Source: Craterostigma plantagineum (Eukaryota > Streptophyta > Magnoliopsida > Lamiales > Linderniaceae). Taken from it: a DNA stretch of 64,000 bases. The notes beneath the pieces were generated by a model. The model worked only from the letters and a program-made list of their open reading frames with translations, did not search any database and was not told the DNA's origin. How positions within the stretch are numbered: position 1 is the stretch's first letter; each line of letters begins with the position of its first letter. The position numbers and the translations under genes were made by a program. Positions 46,991-60,918 of the stretch are shown piece by piece. The DNA lies in NCBI GenBank assembly GCA_027422505.1, contig JAPQWV010000002.1, positions 28,126,501 through 28,190,500 of the forward strand, in the 5' to 3' direction.

Positions 46991-49900
46991 ATGAAGCTAC
47001 TTTACTTCTTCATCGTCCCATTCGTATCAATCCTCACTTCAATCACAATATGCTTTGGCCAAACAAATTGCTCGCCAAGCGATCTCAAAGCACTCTTTGA
47101 GTTCAAAAACAGCCTCAATGATCCTAACAACGCTCTTTCATCGTGGAAAGGAAGCAAATGCTGCGAGTGGAGAGGAATAAGCTGTGACAATATCACAGGG
47201 GCCATCACAACGATCGACCTTCACAATCCTTCTAACACAAACGATGTATCATTGTCATGGAGCTTGAGTGGTGAGATAAGCCCAACTTTACTACAGCTCA
47301 AGTCATTACAGTACTTGGACTTGAGTTCCAACTCATTCGAAGCAATCCCAGTTCCTAAGTTCTTCGGTTCTTTAACGAACCTTCGTTATCTAAACCTCTC
47401 GGGCGCTGGATTTAGCGGGGCTATACCTTCGTCTATAGGTAACTTATCTAACTTAGAGTTTCTTGATCTTTCTAATCCAACGTTGAGTGTAGACAGCTTT
47501 CAATGGTTCACAGCTCTTCTTTCCCTGAAATATCTCAACATGAATGGAGTAGACCTTTCGTTATCAAGTCAAAACTGGTTGGAGATACTTAACAAATTGC
47601 CTCTATTGACCGAATTGCATCTTTCCAACTGCAAGTTGTCGGGCTCGATTTCTAACATCAGCCCGGCGAATTTCAGTTCACTCTCTGTAATAGATCTCAG
47701 CTTTAATCCATTCAGTTCAAAGTTCCCTGTTTGGTTAGGTAAATAAGCAGCCTTGTGAGCGTTGACTTGAGCAATTGCAGGCTTTGGGGAAGAATCCCAC
47801 TTGGCCTTGGCGATTTAGGTAATCTACGGCGTTTGAGCCTCGCCTTGAATGGGAATTTAACTGTTGGTAGCTTTGCGCTTTTTAGCAGAAGCTGGCGAAG
47901 CATCGAAGTTCTTGACTTAGGCGTGAATAAGGTGCATGGTAAACTTCCTTTTAGTATAGGAAACTTTTTTCTTACAGAGTTTGATCTGTCTGATAATATC
48001 ATTGAAGGTGGAATACCGAGCAGCATTGGCTCGTTATGTAGTTTGGTACGTTTTGATCTCTCGGAAATAACTTGACTGGAAATTTACCGAAACGCCTCGA
48101 TGGAACTGGAAATTGTGATAGTAATAATACTCCTTTGCCAAGTTAGTGTATTTAACGTTGAGCAACAATCGAATGAATGGAGTATTACCAAGTTGGTTGG
48201 GACAGCTCAAGAATCTCGAGGAACTTAGTTTGTCTTACAACTTGTTCGAAGGCCCTTTGCCAGAATCTTTGGGCTCGTTGAAAAATCTGACAACGCTTAG
48301 CTTAGAAGGGAATGAACTGACAGGAAATTTGCCCGAGAGTTTGGGACAGCTCTCAGAGTTGATTGTATATGATGTTTCCTTCAACTACTTAACTGGGGTT
48401 TTGAGCGAGCAGCATTTCTCGAAACTGAGCAAAGTGAAGATACTTATACTTGCGTCGAACCCTTTGGTCTTAAACGTAAGTTCAAGTTGGATTCCTCCGT
48501 TCCAAGTTTGTAATCTCAATGTGGGATCGATTCGTTTGGGCCCTTCGTTTCCATCATGGCTTAGATCACAGAGGGAGATAATGTTCCTCGATTTTTCGAA
48601 TGCGAGCATTTCTAGTTCGTTCCCACCGTGGTTTTGGGATCTTTCGTCTAATCTTTCTCTGCTAAACGTCTCCATGAATGAACTAAAAGGTAGAATCCCA
48701 AGCCCATTTCAGATAGCTCCATATGCAGACGTTGATCTGAGCTCAAACCTACTCGAAGGGAACATTCCACTTCCAAGCGCTACGGTTGAGTTGTTCGATC
48801 TTTCCAACAATAGATTTCATGGACAAATTCCTAGGAATATTGGGAGTATTATGACTGACTTGGTTTTTCTTTCTCTATCTGGTAATAAGCTAACGGGAGA
48901 AATCCCAGAAACCTTAGGCAACATGTCCTTCCTTCAAGTGTTGGATCTTTCGAACAACATAAATCTGAGAGGTCGCATTCCTACAAGCTTAGGGAGGTGT
49001 TCGTACTTGAAAGTTGTGGACCTTGGAAACAATGAACTCTCTGGCGAAATTCCAGAATCATTAAGTCAGTCGAATCAGCTTCAGTCGCTGCATTTGAAAG
49101 ACAATTTCATTTCGGGAAATCTTCCGTCTTGGTTGAAGAATCTATCGAGCTTAGAGACCCTCGATCTTGCAAACAATGAGTTCAATGGCAGTATACCTCC
49201 ATGGTTTGGTGGAAGTTTTCCAAGCCTTCGTATCCTTAGCTTGAGATCAAATTCATTCTCAGGCGAAATACCTTATACCCTATCGAACCTAAAATCACTC
49301 CAAGTTCTTGATCTTTGCGAAAACAGCTTCAAGGGAAGGGTCCCATCAAGCTTAGGAAACCTAAGTGCTATAGCCAAACCTCAGAAGATAAACACTTATC
49401 TTTTCTATGGGAAATACAGAGGTTTGTACTACGAAGAAAACATGGTTATTAACCTCAAAGATCAGCTTCGGAAATTCCAAGACTATATCGTTAGTGACAG
49501 CGATCGACCTTTCAGGCAACAAACTCTCAGGCGATTTCCCAGTCGAATTAATGGAACTAAGTGGATTAATGATCTTAAATCTGTCGAGAAATGACATCAT
49601 GGGACAAATCCCAAACAATATTTCAAAGTTACGCGAACTGGCCTCGCTTGATCTCTCATGGAACCATCTCTCAGGACAGATACCTCTTACCATGGCTTCA
49701 ATGAGCTCTCTGAGTTACCTTAATCTTTCAGACAACGATTTGTCGGGTAAGATTCCAACATCAGGCCAGATGTCAACTTTTAGTTCAGACTCATTTGAGG
49801 GTAACTCTGAGCTTTGTGGAGCTCCATTGTCGAAAACCTGCCCTGGAGACGATGAATCGAGCCACGAAAAGGAACCACAAAATGAGGAGAAGGGAAGTAG

Positions 49901-50099
49901 TAAAGAAGAAGGGTTAATTGACAGATGGTTCTACCTTAGTGTAGGGTTAGGATTTGGAGTTGGCGTTGGAGTCCCTTACCTTGTAATGGCGGTTAGAAGG
50001 CCTTGGAGCGAAAAGTACTTTGGTTTTGTAGACAAGATATGCTTTGAGGTTCTTTGGCTTGTCGGAAAGAAACCACACCGTACTAAATCAGCCATGTGA
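46991..50099 (+). pseudogene. LRR receptor-like protein (copy 2), frameshifted
   Basis: Same protein as at 12450-15564: signal peptide, LRR N-cap, LRR array, island, C-cap, acidic linker, transmembrane helix and RRPWSEKYF tail. Lesions private to this copy are a 1-nt loss at about 47741, a 1-nt loss at about 48063 and a 2-nt loss at about 49477, plus an in-frame 3-nt loss at about 47967 and a 2-nt loss upstream of the chosen ATG. The stop after PLPS at about 48143 is shared with copy 1. The T run broken in copy 1 at 14330 is intact here. Each private lesion is absent from the other copy, so only the shared frameshift has independent support as a real inactivating mutation. Confidence 0.9.
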
Positions 50100-50896
50100 A
50101 CATCAACAAGAACTTGAAGAGATGCTTTTTAAGGATGATCCCATCATGTACCTGTCTTAAGTCGCAGTTAGTAAGTTATGAATATGATCACTTGTATAAA
50201 GTATCCATCAGTACATAGTTTAAATGATAATACAGTCGTTCTCTATTAGCTTTGATCAACTTGTATAAAGTATCCATCAATTGAAAATCTTTTATTTTGG
50301 ATAGGGTTGACTGAGCCAAAAATCAGCTAACATTGAACCTTTGGCATTAAGGCATCAACTTGAGATGGAGCTCACATTATCGCTCGATTATTCGAACATA
50401 AAGGAGACGTACGGTTCCATCTTTGTCAGTTATTATTCGAACATAAAAGGACACTTATAGTCTCACCAATTCGACGGACAATACAAACAATATGGTCATA
50501 AACTGATCGAGTGAAATCGGAAGTATATTTGTTTTTGAATAAATTCTTATACAATCCTGAGGACGTTTGTCGAAATCGTGAGCATTGTAATTCGATGCAA
50601 TTTCGCCTTACGCACAACAAATTAAACTCCTATGTCGACTTGCCTAGTTCGTATAAGTTCCATCTATTACCAAATACGCTCGCTCTTTTTCAATTCCAAC
50701 AATTTATACTCTTTTACTAAGGTTTGAGACTTTGTATAAACCGTCATTTGGTCTGTCAGTTTGATTAGAAAAACATTATCAAAATTGAAAGAAAACAACG
50801 AGTTCATGACATTCTTATATTCCCTGTTATCCCTCTATTTTTAGTTAACTCTTATAATACATTTATGTATAATATAACATACGCATTTGAACGTGC

Positions 50897-50966
50897 GAAA
50901 ATACTAGTATTATACAATGGTTTACTAGGCTGAAAATACTAGTATTATACTATGGTTTACTAGGCT
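50897..50966. repeat. 35-bp tandem duplication (copy 2)
   Basis: Counterpart of 16363-16432, unchanged. Confidence 0.9.
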
Positions 50967-51014
50967 GAATCCATTGTTCAAATATCTGTCCAGATAATAA
51001 AACTAAAAAGCATA

Positions 51015-53544
51015 TCAAATCTGAGCAAACAAAACCTCATTCCAAGTATCAGGAACTCCAGGCAAGCACCAATGCAAGCAGTCCCTCCCTTCAGGCATAC
51101 CCTTTCTACTATAGTACGACACGTGCCCGTCGGGCCTCAAACCCGACAAACCCGCAATATCCAAAACCCTAACTTTGGTTCCCTTCACCGCATCAATAGC
51201 AAGACTATCGACGTACGAATCTCCACTATTCCTCTCACACGCCTTCGACTCCTCGTCGAAGTGATGCATGGGCGACGTAGCCGTAAAAAACGCATTAAGA
51301 CGACCCGAATGATACAACTTGACCCGCGAATCGACCCATCTCACTATGCTATGGACCGTAAAGTTCCTTGCACCCGATATGCCCTCGAGCCTAGCGTTTG
51401 TGTTTGGGGCGCCGTCGACGTACACGACCCATTTGTGAAGGTCGAACTCTCCTCGGTTCCAGTGATGGCCCGTGTTCAAAACGAGGACGTCTAATTTGCT
51501 TATGTAAACGCGGAGGAAAAGTGGGGCCCGGTCGATGTGTAGGGCTACATTCTGGGTCCCGTCGACGGGTACCAAGTCGGAGAGGGTCGACGACCAGTAA
51601 AACAGTACGGTGGTGTTGGTGTCGGGGAAACGATATGCCCATCCGTCGGGCCTTGCGTCTCCGTGTGCTTGGACGAGGCCGTACTCGTGGCCCACGTTTA
51701 GCACGTCGGACCTTTGTTGGCCGGCGGTGAGCATGCACATGAGCGATTGGAACTGCTCTCTCCCGAGCGAGTCTCCCACGAAAGCCAGGGTTTTGTCCTG
51801 CATTCTGCAATGGGAGATTAAATTTATAATTGATGGGTCCTTGTGACGCCACAACTCCTAATGTACAGGACTAAAAAAATTAATCGGAGCGCTCTCCGAT
51901 GTTCCCATGGATCAATTTACTCCTCAATGTTTCCAATGAGCCAATTTATTCCACAATATTGTCAATTTGAACCAATTAGTCCTTTCCTTAGCATTGCCAT
52001 CAATTTGGACGCAAAAGCCACGTGTCGTTGCCTGACTAAAAAATAATAAAGTTAATATAGGAAAAAAAAATCTCACTACAAATAGAGAAAATTTTTTAAA
52101 AAATTAAAATTTAAAAATAAAGAGAATAAAAGTATATATTGAAAAAAAAATAAAAGCTAAAATAAAAAAATAAAGAGAGAATAAAAATATATTAAAAAAT
52201 AATATATAAAATAAATTTAAAATAAAGAGAGAAGAAGATAAATATATTAAAAACAAAACTAACAAATAAAATAAAAACTAAAAACATAAAAATAAAAATA
52301 TATTTAAGTCTTGCTAATAGCATGACGACACGACACATGGCGCTTTCTATCCAAATTGACGGCAATGCTAGCGTAATGACAAATTTGTTCAAAATCGATA
52401 CATTGGGTTTTGAATTGATTTACTGGATATATTGAGGAATAAATTAATCGATTGGGTAAACATTGGGGACCATTTTGAGTTTTTTCGTAAAAATAATTGA
52501 TCGTTAAGTTTATAGTAAATAAACGAGCTTAATTAACAACGGCTCGTGGTAAATATGGATAACAATCATACCTATTAAAGACCTATTGAATCTTCAAACA
52601 TATCTCAGTATAGACCCACTTAGAACACCCTTGGTGCCAGACCTACTACTATGTCGAAGCACATTCCTCTGCACAATGAGTGGTCTTAGTGGGTCTAGAG
52701 TGAGACTCTTTTGAAAAGATTTAGAAGGTCTTCAATGGGTCCGATCGTGGGATATAAAACTGATCATAAACAAGATTATACTTGTAGAAGAACGAGGAAG
52801 CGGTGAATAGTTGTATTGCACATTCGTTTGGCCGCCAACGTTGTCTTTCGTATTGGAAATCGGTGCGCTGCATAAGGCGACAAGCCCACATAGGAGACAG
52901 CCATTGCTTACACTCCGAGCCCGAGTATAAAGGCCATTGCTTATCGTCGACCTCCCATGTCCCTTCTTCGTAATTGCAACCTATTGATGAATGAGTATTT
53001 GATTTTTGCCACGATTATTAGCTAGCAGTATTATGTTACAATATCTCTTCAGTTTCAATCTGTGGGCTATAGCTCTGTAATAAAAATGCCTAGTAATGCC
53101 AAATTTGGAAATGTCATAAAGACAAAAACATACTACTCAAAAGTCAGAGTCGTGGGGCTTGGCGATAACAACATTAGAGGCCGTAAACGATTCTCAATTA
53201 GTGAATGCATGTGAAGTATGAACACCTTTCTTTGGGTTTGTTCTCAGCCTAAAACAAAAAAAAAACGGTGCGCACTGCCGCCATTTCTACGTCTAAAATT
53301 CCGATTGAGAAAATAAGAAAACCAATCTAAATCAAGCTTAGCGTACCCCCCATCGTCATTAATTCGATAAAATGAAACAGAAATAGGAATTGAAAGGTTT
53401 ACTTAAGCGTCGACCTTTCAGTTGACGGCTCTGACGAGTAATCGGCGGCGCCGCCTTTTTCAGAGGCACGGTGGCGAACACTAAGACGGTGAGGAAGATG
53501 GAGATTCGTGAAAGCTTTACACTTCGACCCTTATTATTCGTCAT
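51015..53544 (-). CDS. TRICHOME BIREFRINGENCE-LIKE protein (copy 2), 376 aa
   Basis: Exons 53544-53403, 52980-52782 and 51804-51015 have the same lengths (142, 199, 790 nt) and splice sites as copy 1. This copy reads [16 protein letters not shown], the family-like version of the segment altered in copy 1, so it is the better gene model. GDSLGREQ (GDS, residues 124-126) and DCLHW (DxxH) are present. Exons 1 and 2 agree with copy 1. If the duplication is real, the plant carries two nearly identical TBL genes; if it is haplotypic, these are two alleles. Confidence 0.92.
51889..52473. mobile_element. Inverted-repeat element in TBL intron 2 (copy 2)
   Basis: Counterpart of 17355-17940 inside the 977-bp intron; ends approximate. 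Confidence 0.65.
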
Positions 53545-53919
53545 CGTATATACTATAGATATATAAGCTGCGTGTTTGTGTTGTGTATATATATATATAT
53601 ATATATATATTTTGTTTATAGCTGAAAACCTACATCATGCGGCATGCGTATGTCATGATAGATAACGGACAAACGCAATAAAAGCTACATCCTATGATAT
53701 TAAATATTTGGAAATTCAATGAAGACGCAATTGAGGTTGATTTGTATATATTTATCAGTAATAAAGACTTACTAAGACTGTTGAAGTATTTAAAACGCAA
53801 CAATTGTGTCATTATTATATAAAACAAGGTGGAATGATTATGAAATTGGATATTTGCTATGGTGCCCACCTAACGTAAGTAACATAAGCAAATCTCTCAA
53901 TATTTAGGATTTTTTTATT

Positions 53920-54110
53920 CCCAACGTCGGCAACACATTCGTAGACCCTCTCATATCAATTGCTAACCTAAATCTCCCACTCCAACATGTTAGTTTTTAA
54001 GAAAATCATGACATCGGTATGTCATCTACATGTGAGAGGGCCGTGTTGGAGATGGCGATTTAGGTTAGTAATGGATATGAGGGGGTCTACGGAGGTGTTG
54101 GCGACGTTGA
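53920..54110. repeat. Long hairpin (copy 2)
   Basis: Counterpart of 19386-19576, with no visible change in either arm. Confidence 0.75.
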
Positions 54111-54815
54111 GAATCGTAAAACGCAAAAGATTGAGAAATTTGCTAATGATGCTCGGTTTACTGTAGGTGGACACAAAAATATCAATGAAATTGTACGCGT
54201 GGGTATATTATTATTTAGAGGTAGATGGAATATTCGGTAGCTTGACGATTTGATAAGATAAATAGCCGACAATATATCTTGGTCTGCTGTCGCAGTCAAA
54301 TTAGAATTAATATTTTCTCTCCAAAATTTTGCTTAATGGTTAGTAGCCTAGTCTTAAAAAGCAAGTCGTTTTACAACTTTTTTTAAACGAAATCGATTTA
54401 TTATTCAAAAATAGAAATAACTTGCACATTTCCAATTTTACCCATTTTTTCAATTAAAATTAATGAGATTGATAAAGCCAACACAATTAATAGAAAACTA
54501 GTCTAAATTGCACACCCATACATGTGTGGTATAATTTATAAATACATTTACCATTCATTGAATAATAATTACTATACGTATAAGGATAAATATGTCTATA
54601 AAAATGCGATGTAATGGACAGTTTTCTCTTAATTTTAACTAGTTAATGCATTTTAATTGACAGACCAAAACCTACGGTTTATCCTTGTTTCTGACCCTTA
54701 AAAAGAGTAAGTATATAGATATGTCACTTATTTCTTAATATAATATATATATATATATATATATTATGTGTGTGTAACTTTCGTCTGATTTTAAAATCAG
54801 GTGGGATAATATTTA

Positions 54816-55204
54816 CTGTCTTTTTCGTTTCAGGCCACAAAATAAGTTCATTTAGATTTTACGACCCTGTCAGAAAATTCATAGTTTTAAGGACCCGATT
54901 TCTGCAGAACCACTTAAGTGTTCTGCTGTACCACTCCAATGTTCTACAGTACCACTTCATGAATCTACAGTACCACTTCATGGGTCTATAGTACCACTTC
55001 ATGGGTTTATAGTACAACTTCATGGATCTACAGTACCACTTCATTGTTCTGAAATACCACTTCATTGTTCTCCATATCAGTTCATATACACTGTATAACA
55101 CTTGCGTAAATTTAGTCCTTATAAATAAATTTCATAAAAATCGGATCCTTAAAACTATGAATTTTCTGACAGGGACCTGAAAGGGGCTGAAACTTAATTA
55201 GCCG
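54816..55204. mobile_element. Mutator-like MITE with TACCACTTCAT array (copy 2)
   Basis: Counterpart of 20285-20673, with the same TAATATTTA target duplication. Confidence 0.82.
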
Positions 55205-55426
55205 TAATATTTACGACAGTTTGACTAATATTTGATTAGTTTGAGATTCGTTCTTGTTCCTTTTATTTAATTTAAACTCTATAATTTATTAATAAATTAT
55301 AAACGGCACTGGCAGTACTAATAATGTCTACTTTCGTTCTGCAAAGAACGACTTGGGTTGGGCTTGTGGACTATCCAAACATTAGATTTCGGGTTCAAAT
55401 TCTACTAGTGACTCGACTATAGTGTT

Positions 55427-55909
55427 TATTGAGCTCACAGACATGGAATGAGGTCACAGATGGGAATTAGCTCACAGACAGGAATTGCGCAGAGCTCAGC
55501 ATATCCAGGAATCACGACCGTGACGTCCAAAGACGCAAGCCGTGACCAACGGCAGTGTGTTACCATCGACCGTGTCACGGCCGTGACGTCCAAAGACGCA
55601 GGCCGTGACCAACGGCAGTATGTCAGCTATCATCCATGTCACGGTGGTGAAGGATAGCTCACAGGCCGTGAAGCAGATCAGATGTTACACGCGCTATCTA
55701 CCAAAATCGCTTCTTTTCTATTCTTTTCTCTCAGTTGAATAGAACGCCTTTATAAGTAGCGGTTTTATAAGTAGGTCGGCTGAATTAAGTTAACGGTCAA
55801 CTCCATTTCCTCTTGTATATAAACTCAATCCGTATCGATCATTTTGACATGAGAATTCCTTTATTTACATTCTTGACTCGCTTCACACAAACAAGACGCA
55901 TTTTTGATA
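55427..55909 (+). repeat. Copia 5' LTR (copy 2)
   Basis: Same layout as 20896-21379: 18-bp triplets, two TGACGTCC-bearing units, TATA box TATATAAA. Confidence 0.92.
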
Positions 55910-55967
55910 TGGTATCAGAGATATCTTCTTAAGCTGCGTTAACCAAGATCGAAGAACTACTTGTTCA

Positions 55968-58900
55968 ATGGCAGAATCAGATCAATCTGTGCCGCCGAGC
56001 TCGACGACTGCAACATAGATCAACGATCCATTTTTCTTGAACAATGGAGACACTTCAGGACAGTTGCTCGTCCATGAACAATTAAATGGCGACAACTACA
56101 CAACTTGGAGAAGATTTATGATGATAGCACTTATCGGCAGGAACAAGGAAGGATTCGTAACTGGAGAAATCAAATTGCCAGACTCGACAGACCAGAACAA
56201 GCTCACGGCATGGAAGAGAAACAACACATTGTTATCTCTTGGATTCTCAATTCTGTATCAAAGGAGATCTCGGCTAGTGTGCTGTACAATTCAACGGCTA
56301 AGGAAGTCTGGGATGACCTCCAAGAAAGGTTCGGCCAATCAAATAAACCAAGAGTCTTTCAGCTGAAGAAAGAACTCATCAATCTTGAACAAGGCTTAAC
56401 AGCGTGGGAGTGTACTTTACTCGCCTGAAGACTTTGTGGGATGAACTTACTAGCTAGCTGCCAGCATGTCCGTGCACATGTGGGGGAATTAAGGCCATGA
56501 AGGATTACCTCAATGAAGAATATGTCCTCACTTTCTTGATGGGGGTTAAAGATTCGTACTCGCAAATCAGAGGGCAAATCCTTCTCATGGATCCATTGCA
56601 ACTGTTAATAAGGTGTTCAGCCTCTTAGTACAGGAGGAGAGACAGAGATCAACGGCTCCTAGGATGCTTAGGACTGGTGGTGACCAAATGAATGGCATGG
56701 CAATGATGACAGCGAACAGCTGCCAAGAAATGACCAAGAAAGCCGTGTTCCACCCAAGAAAGGATTCTGTAAAGCCTCTCTACACTCACTGTGGGAAAAG
56801 AGGACATACAATAGATACATGTTACCAAATACATGGGTTCCCGCCTGGATTCAGACAAGGTGCAAGATACAAAGGGGCTAGAGTGAACCAACTTGGGGTG
56901 GAAAAGCCAACAGAGAAGGCAATCTTGGATATTGAGCAGGGGGTTCCTAGGTACAGCCAGACAGAGGGCAATCTAGTCCAACTTCAAATGACCCCATCTC
57001 TGCCGAGCTGTGGCACCACAGACTAGGCCACCCCTCCAATAAAGTGCTAAATGTGTTGAGGAATTCTTTGAATAATCTTGAGACTAGGGTAGATTCTTGC
57101 TGTAAGATTTGCCCTATTGCTAGGCAAAAGAGACTTCCTTTTCCTAATAGCAATAAAACAGTTTGCTCGCCTTTTGATCTCGTTCATTGCGATGTTTGGG
57201 GCCCGTTCCATGTAACTTCTCACTTAGGACATAAGTACTTTCTTACTATAGTAGATGACTTCTCACGATTTACATGGGTTTTCATGCTTAGACACAAATC
57301 AGAGGTGCCTTCTATCATTACTTATTTTTTGAACATTATAGAAAACCAGTTTAACTCTAAGGTGAAAGTGATCAGATCTGATAATGCTCAAGAGTTCAGA
57401 CTTGATAATTTGCTCAGAGAAAGGGGTATTATACATCATTGGTCATGTGTCCAAACTCCTCAACAGAACTCTATCGTTGAAAGAAAGCACCAACATTTAT
57501 TAAATGTTGCTCGGTCATTATTTTTTTCATCACAGGTTCCCATTGAGTTTGGTCAGAGTGCATACTCACTTCCACCTATTTGATCAACAGGCTCCCTCAG
57601 CAATCCTAAATAATAAAAGTCCCTTTGAATTATTATTCAATAAGCCTGTTGATTATAACCTTCTTCGAAGTTTTGGCTCTCTTTGTTCCAGCTCTACCTT
57701 GGCAGCGGGAAGAAAGAAATTTGATCCTCGAGCAAAGGAGTGCATCTTCCTTGGTTATCCCAATGGGATAAAGGGATATAAGTTGATGGACCTGAGCACA
57801 AGAGAGGTCTTTGTTTCCAGGGATGTGACATTTGAAGAAATAACTACCCCTTCAGACAGATCAAGAAGGCCTCTGCTCAGTTAGATCCATTTCCTTCATC
57901 AGTTCTGGCTCGGCCATGTAATGACAACCTTCACTCTGAAGAAGCACATGGAACCTTTGTGGAACACACAACAGAGCACATTCCTTCAGGACAAGTTGAA
58001 TTCTCTCCATGCCCCACAGAACAGAGTGATCCAGCCACCCCCTTCACCAGCACAGGAGCAACAACAAACTGAGCTTGTTTTGCAAGAAGGACTGGATGGG
58101 CAAAGGAGGCCAATTAGGCAGCAAAGAAAGCCTTCATACCTAAAGGATTATCACTGCAGTAACCTAATAGCTCAGAAAGTGCTGTATCCTTTATCAGAGG
58201 TTCTCACCTTTAAAAATTTTTCCAATGAATACCAAGCTCTAATATGCAGTGTGTCTATGGCAAAGGAGCCAAGAACCTTCTCAGAAGCATCCAGATCCAA
58301 GGACTGGATCAAGGCCATGGATGAAGAGTTCACAGCTCTTGAGACCAATGAAACCTGGTCCCTTGTGTCCCTGCCAGCACGGAAAAACACAATAGGTTGC
58401 AGGTGGATTTTTAAACTAAAATTCAACTCCAATGGGCGGGTAGAGAAGCACAAGGCTCGTCTAGTAGCTAAAGGCTATGATCAAATGGAGGGAGTTGACT
58501 ACATCGACACCTTTGCCCCAGTTGCGAAGCCTAGCACAATCAAGATTGTTTTGTCTCTCGCAGCCAAGCTTCAATGGCACCTCGTACAGCTTGATGTTGA
58601 TAATGCTTTCCTCAATGGAGAGTTAGCCGAGGAGGTCTATATGGACTTACCACAAGGATACTATAACGGTTATTCCAGAAAAGGCCCTGGCAGGATGGTT
58701 TGCAGACTCAAGAAATCTATCTATGGATTAAAGCAATCCTCCAGACAATGGAATAAACGATTCACCGATGCTGTGGAAAGGTTTGGGTTCGTGCAGACCC
58801 AATCTGATCACACATTGTTCCTCAAAGGCACAGGAGATAACCTTCTCGTTCTATTAGTATACGTCGATGACATTATCATTGCAGGTCCCTCACTTGAGCA

Positions 58901-59815
58901 GATTCAAAAGGCAAAAGATTTCCTTAACAGCTGCTTCAAAGTTAAGGACCTTGGAGACCTGAGATTTTTTCTTCGTATTGAAGTTGCAAGAAGCAGCAGA
59001 GGAATTTTCTTATCTCAAAGACAATATACCATCCAGCTCCTGAAAGACACTGGGTACTTAGCTTCTAAACCGCTGGCAACACCCCTGAATCCCGGCAGCA
59101 GATTATCAGCTGAAGATGGCGAGCTGCTCACTGAGCCGTACAAGTACAGAAGATTAGTTGGTCGCCTGCTTTACTTGACCTTCACACGACCCGACATAGC
59201 CTTCGCGGTCCACAAACTAAGTCAATTTATATCAGCACCCCGAACCAGTCATTTAACTGCAGCCCACCATCTCCCTCATGTATTTAAAAGGGTCTCCCGG
59301 CCAAGGTATATTCATGAGCTCTTCCTCTGATTTGCAGGTCAAGGCCTTCTCGGACGCTGACTGGGCCACTTGTCAAGACTCAAGAAAATCCGTGACAGGA
59401 TATTGCACTTTTTTGGGAGACTCCCTTATCACCTGGAAAGCTAAGCGTCAGCCTACCGTATCACGTTCATCCACGGAAGCCGAGTACCGAGCTTTGGGTT
59501 CCGTCCTGAGTGAAGTTCTGTGGATCACACAGTTATTACAAGAACTGAAACTGCCTTCACTTCCCACACCAGTCATATACTGTGATAATCAGTCCGCTCT
59601 TCACCTCGCCTCCAACCCCAAGTTCCACGAACGTTCGAAACACATAGAGATAGACTGCCACTTCATCCGCCACCACGTCCAAAAGGGAACAGTTCGACTT
59701 GCCAGTCTGTTCTGAGGATCAAGTGGCTGATGTTCTTACAAAACCACTAACCGGACCACTGCTACAGCGTGCCTTATCCAAGATGGCTGTTCGAAACTTC
59801 TACCATCCATCTTGC
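55968..59815 (+). pseudogene. Copia gag-pol remnant (copy 2)
   Basis: It is less damaged than copy 1. Gag starts at 55968 and has the same early TAG and the same Tyr-for-Cys zinc knuckle; the protease is again missing. Integrase lies at about 57000-57850 with HHRLGHPS, CKIC, DVWGPF, SDNAQEF and NSIVERKH. One continuous reading (57921-59330) carries reverse transcriptase: WIFKLKFN, the first Asp in QLDVDNAF, and YVDD near 58861. RNase H follows at 59278-59815 (SDADWA, STEAEYRAL, CDNQSA, HIEIDCHF) with a frameshift near its end. Shared stops in gag and the missing protease show that the element was defective before duplication. Confidence 0.9.
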
Positions 59816-59821
59816 GGGGGA

Positions 59822-60305
59822 TATTGAGCTCACAGACAGGAATGAGGTCACAGACGGGAATTAGCTCACAGACAGGAATTGCGCAGAGCTCAGCATATCC
59901 AGGAATCACGGCCGTGACGTCCAAAGACGCAAGCCGTGACCAACGGCAGTGTGTTACCATCGACCGTGTCACGGCCGTGACGTCCAAAGACGCAGGCCGT
60001 GACCAACAGCAGTATGTCAGCTATCATCCATGTAACGGTGGTGAAGGATAGCTCACAGGCCGTGAAGCAGATCAGATGTTACACGCGCTATCTACCAAAA
60101 ATCGCTTCTTTTCTATTCTTTTCTCTCAGTTGAATAAAACGCCTTTATAAGTAGCGGTTTTATAAGTAGGTCGGCTGAATTAAGTTAACGGTCAACTCCA
60201 TTTCCTCTTGTATATAAACTCAATCTGTATCGATCATTTTGACATGAGAATTCCCTTTATTTACATTCTTGACTCGCTTCACACAAACAAGACGCATTTT
60301 TGATA
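59822..60305 (+). repeat. Copia 3' LTR (copy 2)
   Basis: 484 bp, TATTGAG...TTGATA. Copy 2 of the large repeat ends 73 bp beyond it at 60378. Confidence 0.92.
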
Positions 60306-60378
60306 GTGTTTGTTAATTTGGAATATGTTGACCTAACGCCTGAATATTAATTACTTTGCTGAAATGTGCAGCGACTAG

Positions 60379-60918
60379 CGCAAGTAAATAGTTACTTGAG
60401 TGGGAAACTTTCAGGGTAAAAAATGTTTGTTTATCATTTCCCTTCATTTGGGTTGGTATAATATATTCTGGTTCGAGCTAAGATGAGTTTGAACAAAATC
60501 GTGACGGATGAAAACCTCAAAAAAGCTGACTGTAAGATTTTTTTTTATTTTTTGTTGGCTTTTATAATATTGTAGTGTTGTGTTCCTATGTGAGCCTTTG
60601 TTCTCTACCAGATACTGATGTCACCAAAGAGACCCATTGGGATATTTTGCCTCTGCATTTTTGTTGATTAATACAAGCTATTATTTCGAAAAATATTTAT
60701 TTTTTCTTAATATTTTTAACTTAAAATTTGAATTTCAAACCTTAAACTCGAGGCCAGGAACAATCATTTATATTCGAGCGAACTCAGGAGAAAAATAATA
60801 AATTCATGAAACTCGTGACACTAGTTTACACCCATGTTTTGGACAGCAATAATAACATTTACTCCGCCTTGATGTGTTGTCACTGTAATGTCACGACATA
60901 ATTAGGACATGGTCATTC
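60379..60918. other. Unique sequence after the duplication
   Basis: AT-rich DNA with no recognisable gene. It replaces the Harbinger sequence found at the matching border of copy 1, and probably represents the original right flank of the duplicated unit. Confidence 0.5.

Larger units (their letters stand above)
55427..60305 (+). mobile_element. Copia LTR retrotransposon, copy 2
   Basis: It has the same site and same GTGTT target duplication (55422-55426 and 60306-60310) as copy 1, so one insertion was duplicated. LTRs are 55427-55909 (483 bp) and 59822-60305 (484 bp); the primer site TGGTATCAGAG is at 55910-55920. The LTRs of this element differ by about six substitutions, more than the two element copies differ in substitutions. 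Confidence 0.93.
34546..60378. repeat. Copy 2 of the large direct duplication
   Basis: It begins TGGATCTTATATTTAG exactly as base 1 and ends GCGACTAG before unique sequence CGCAAGTAAATAG. All elements and genes of copy 1 recur in the same order. Private indels differ between the copies; in the Copia, copy 2 is the less damaged one. Confidence 0.97.
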
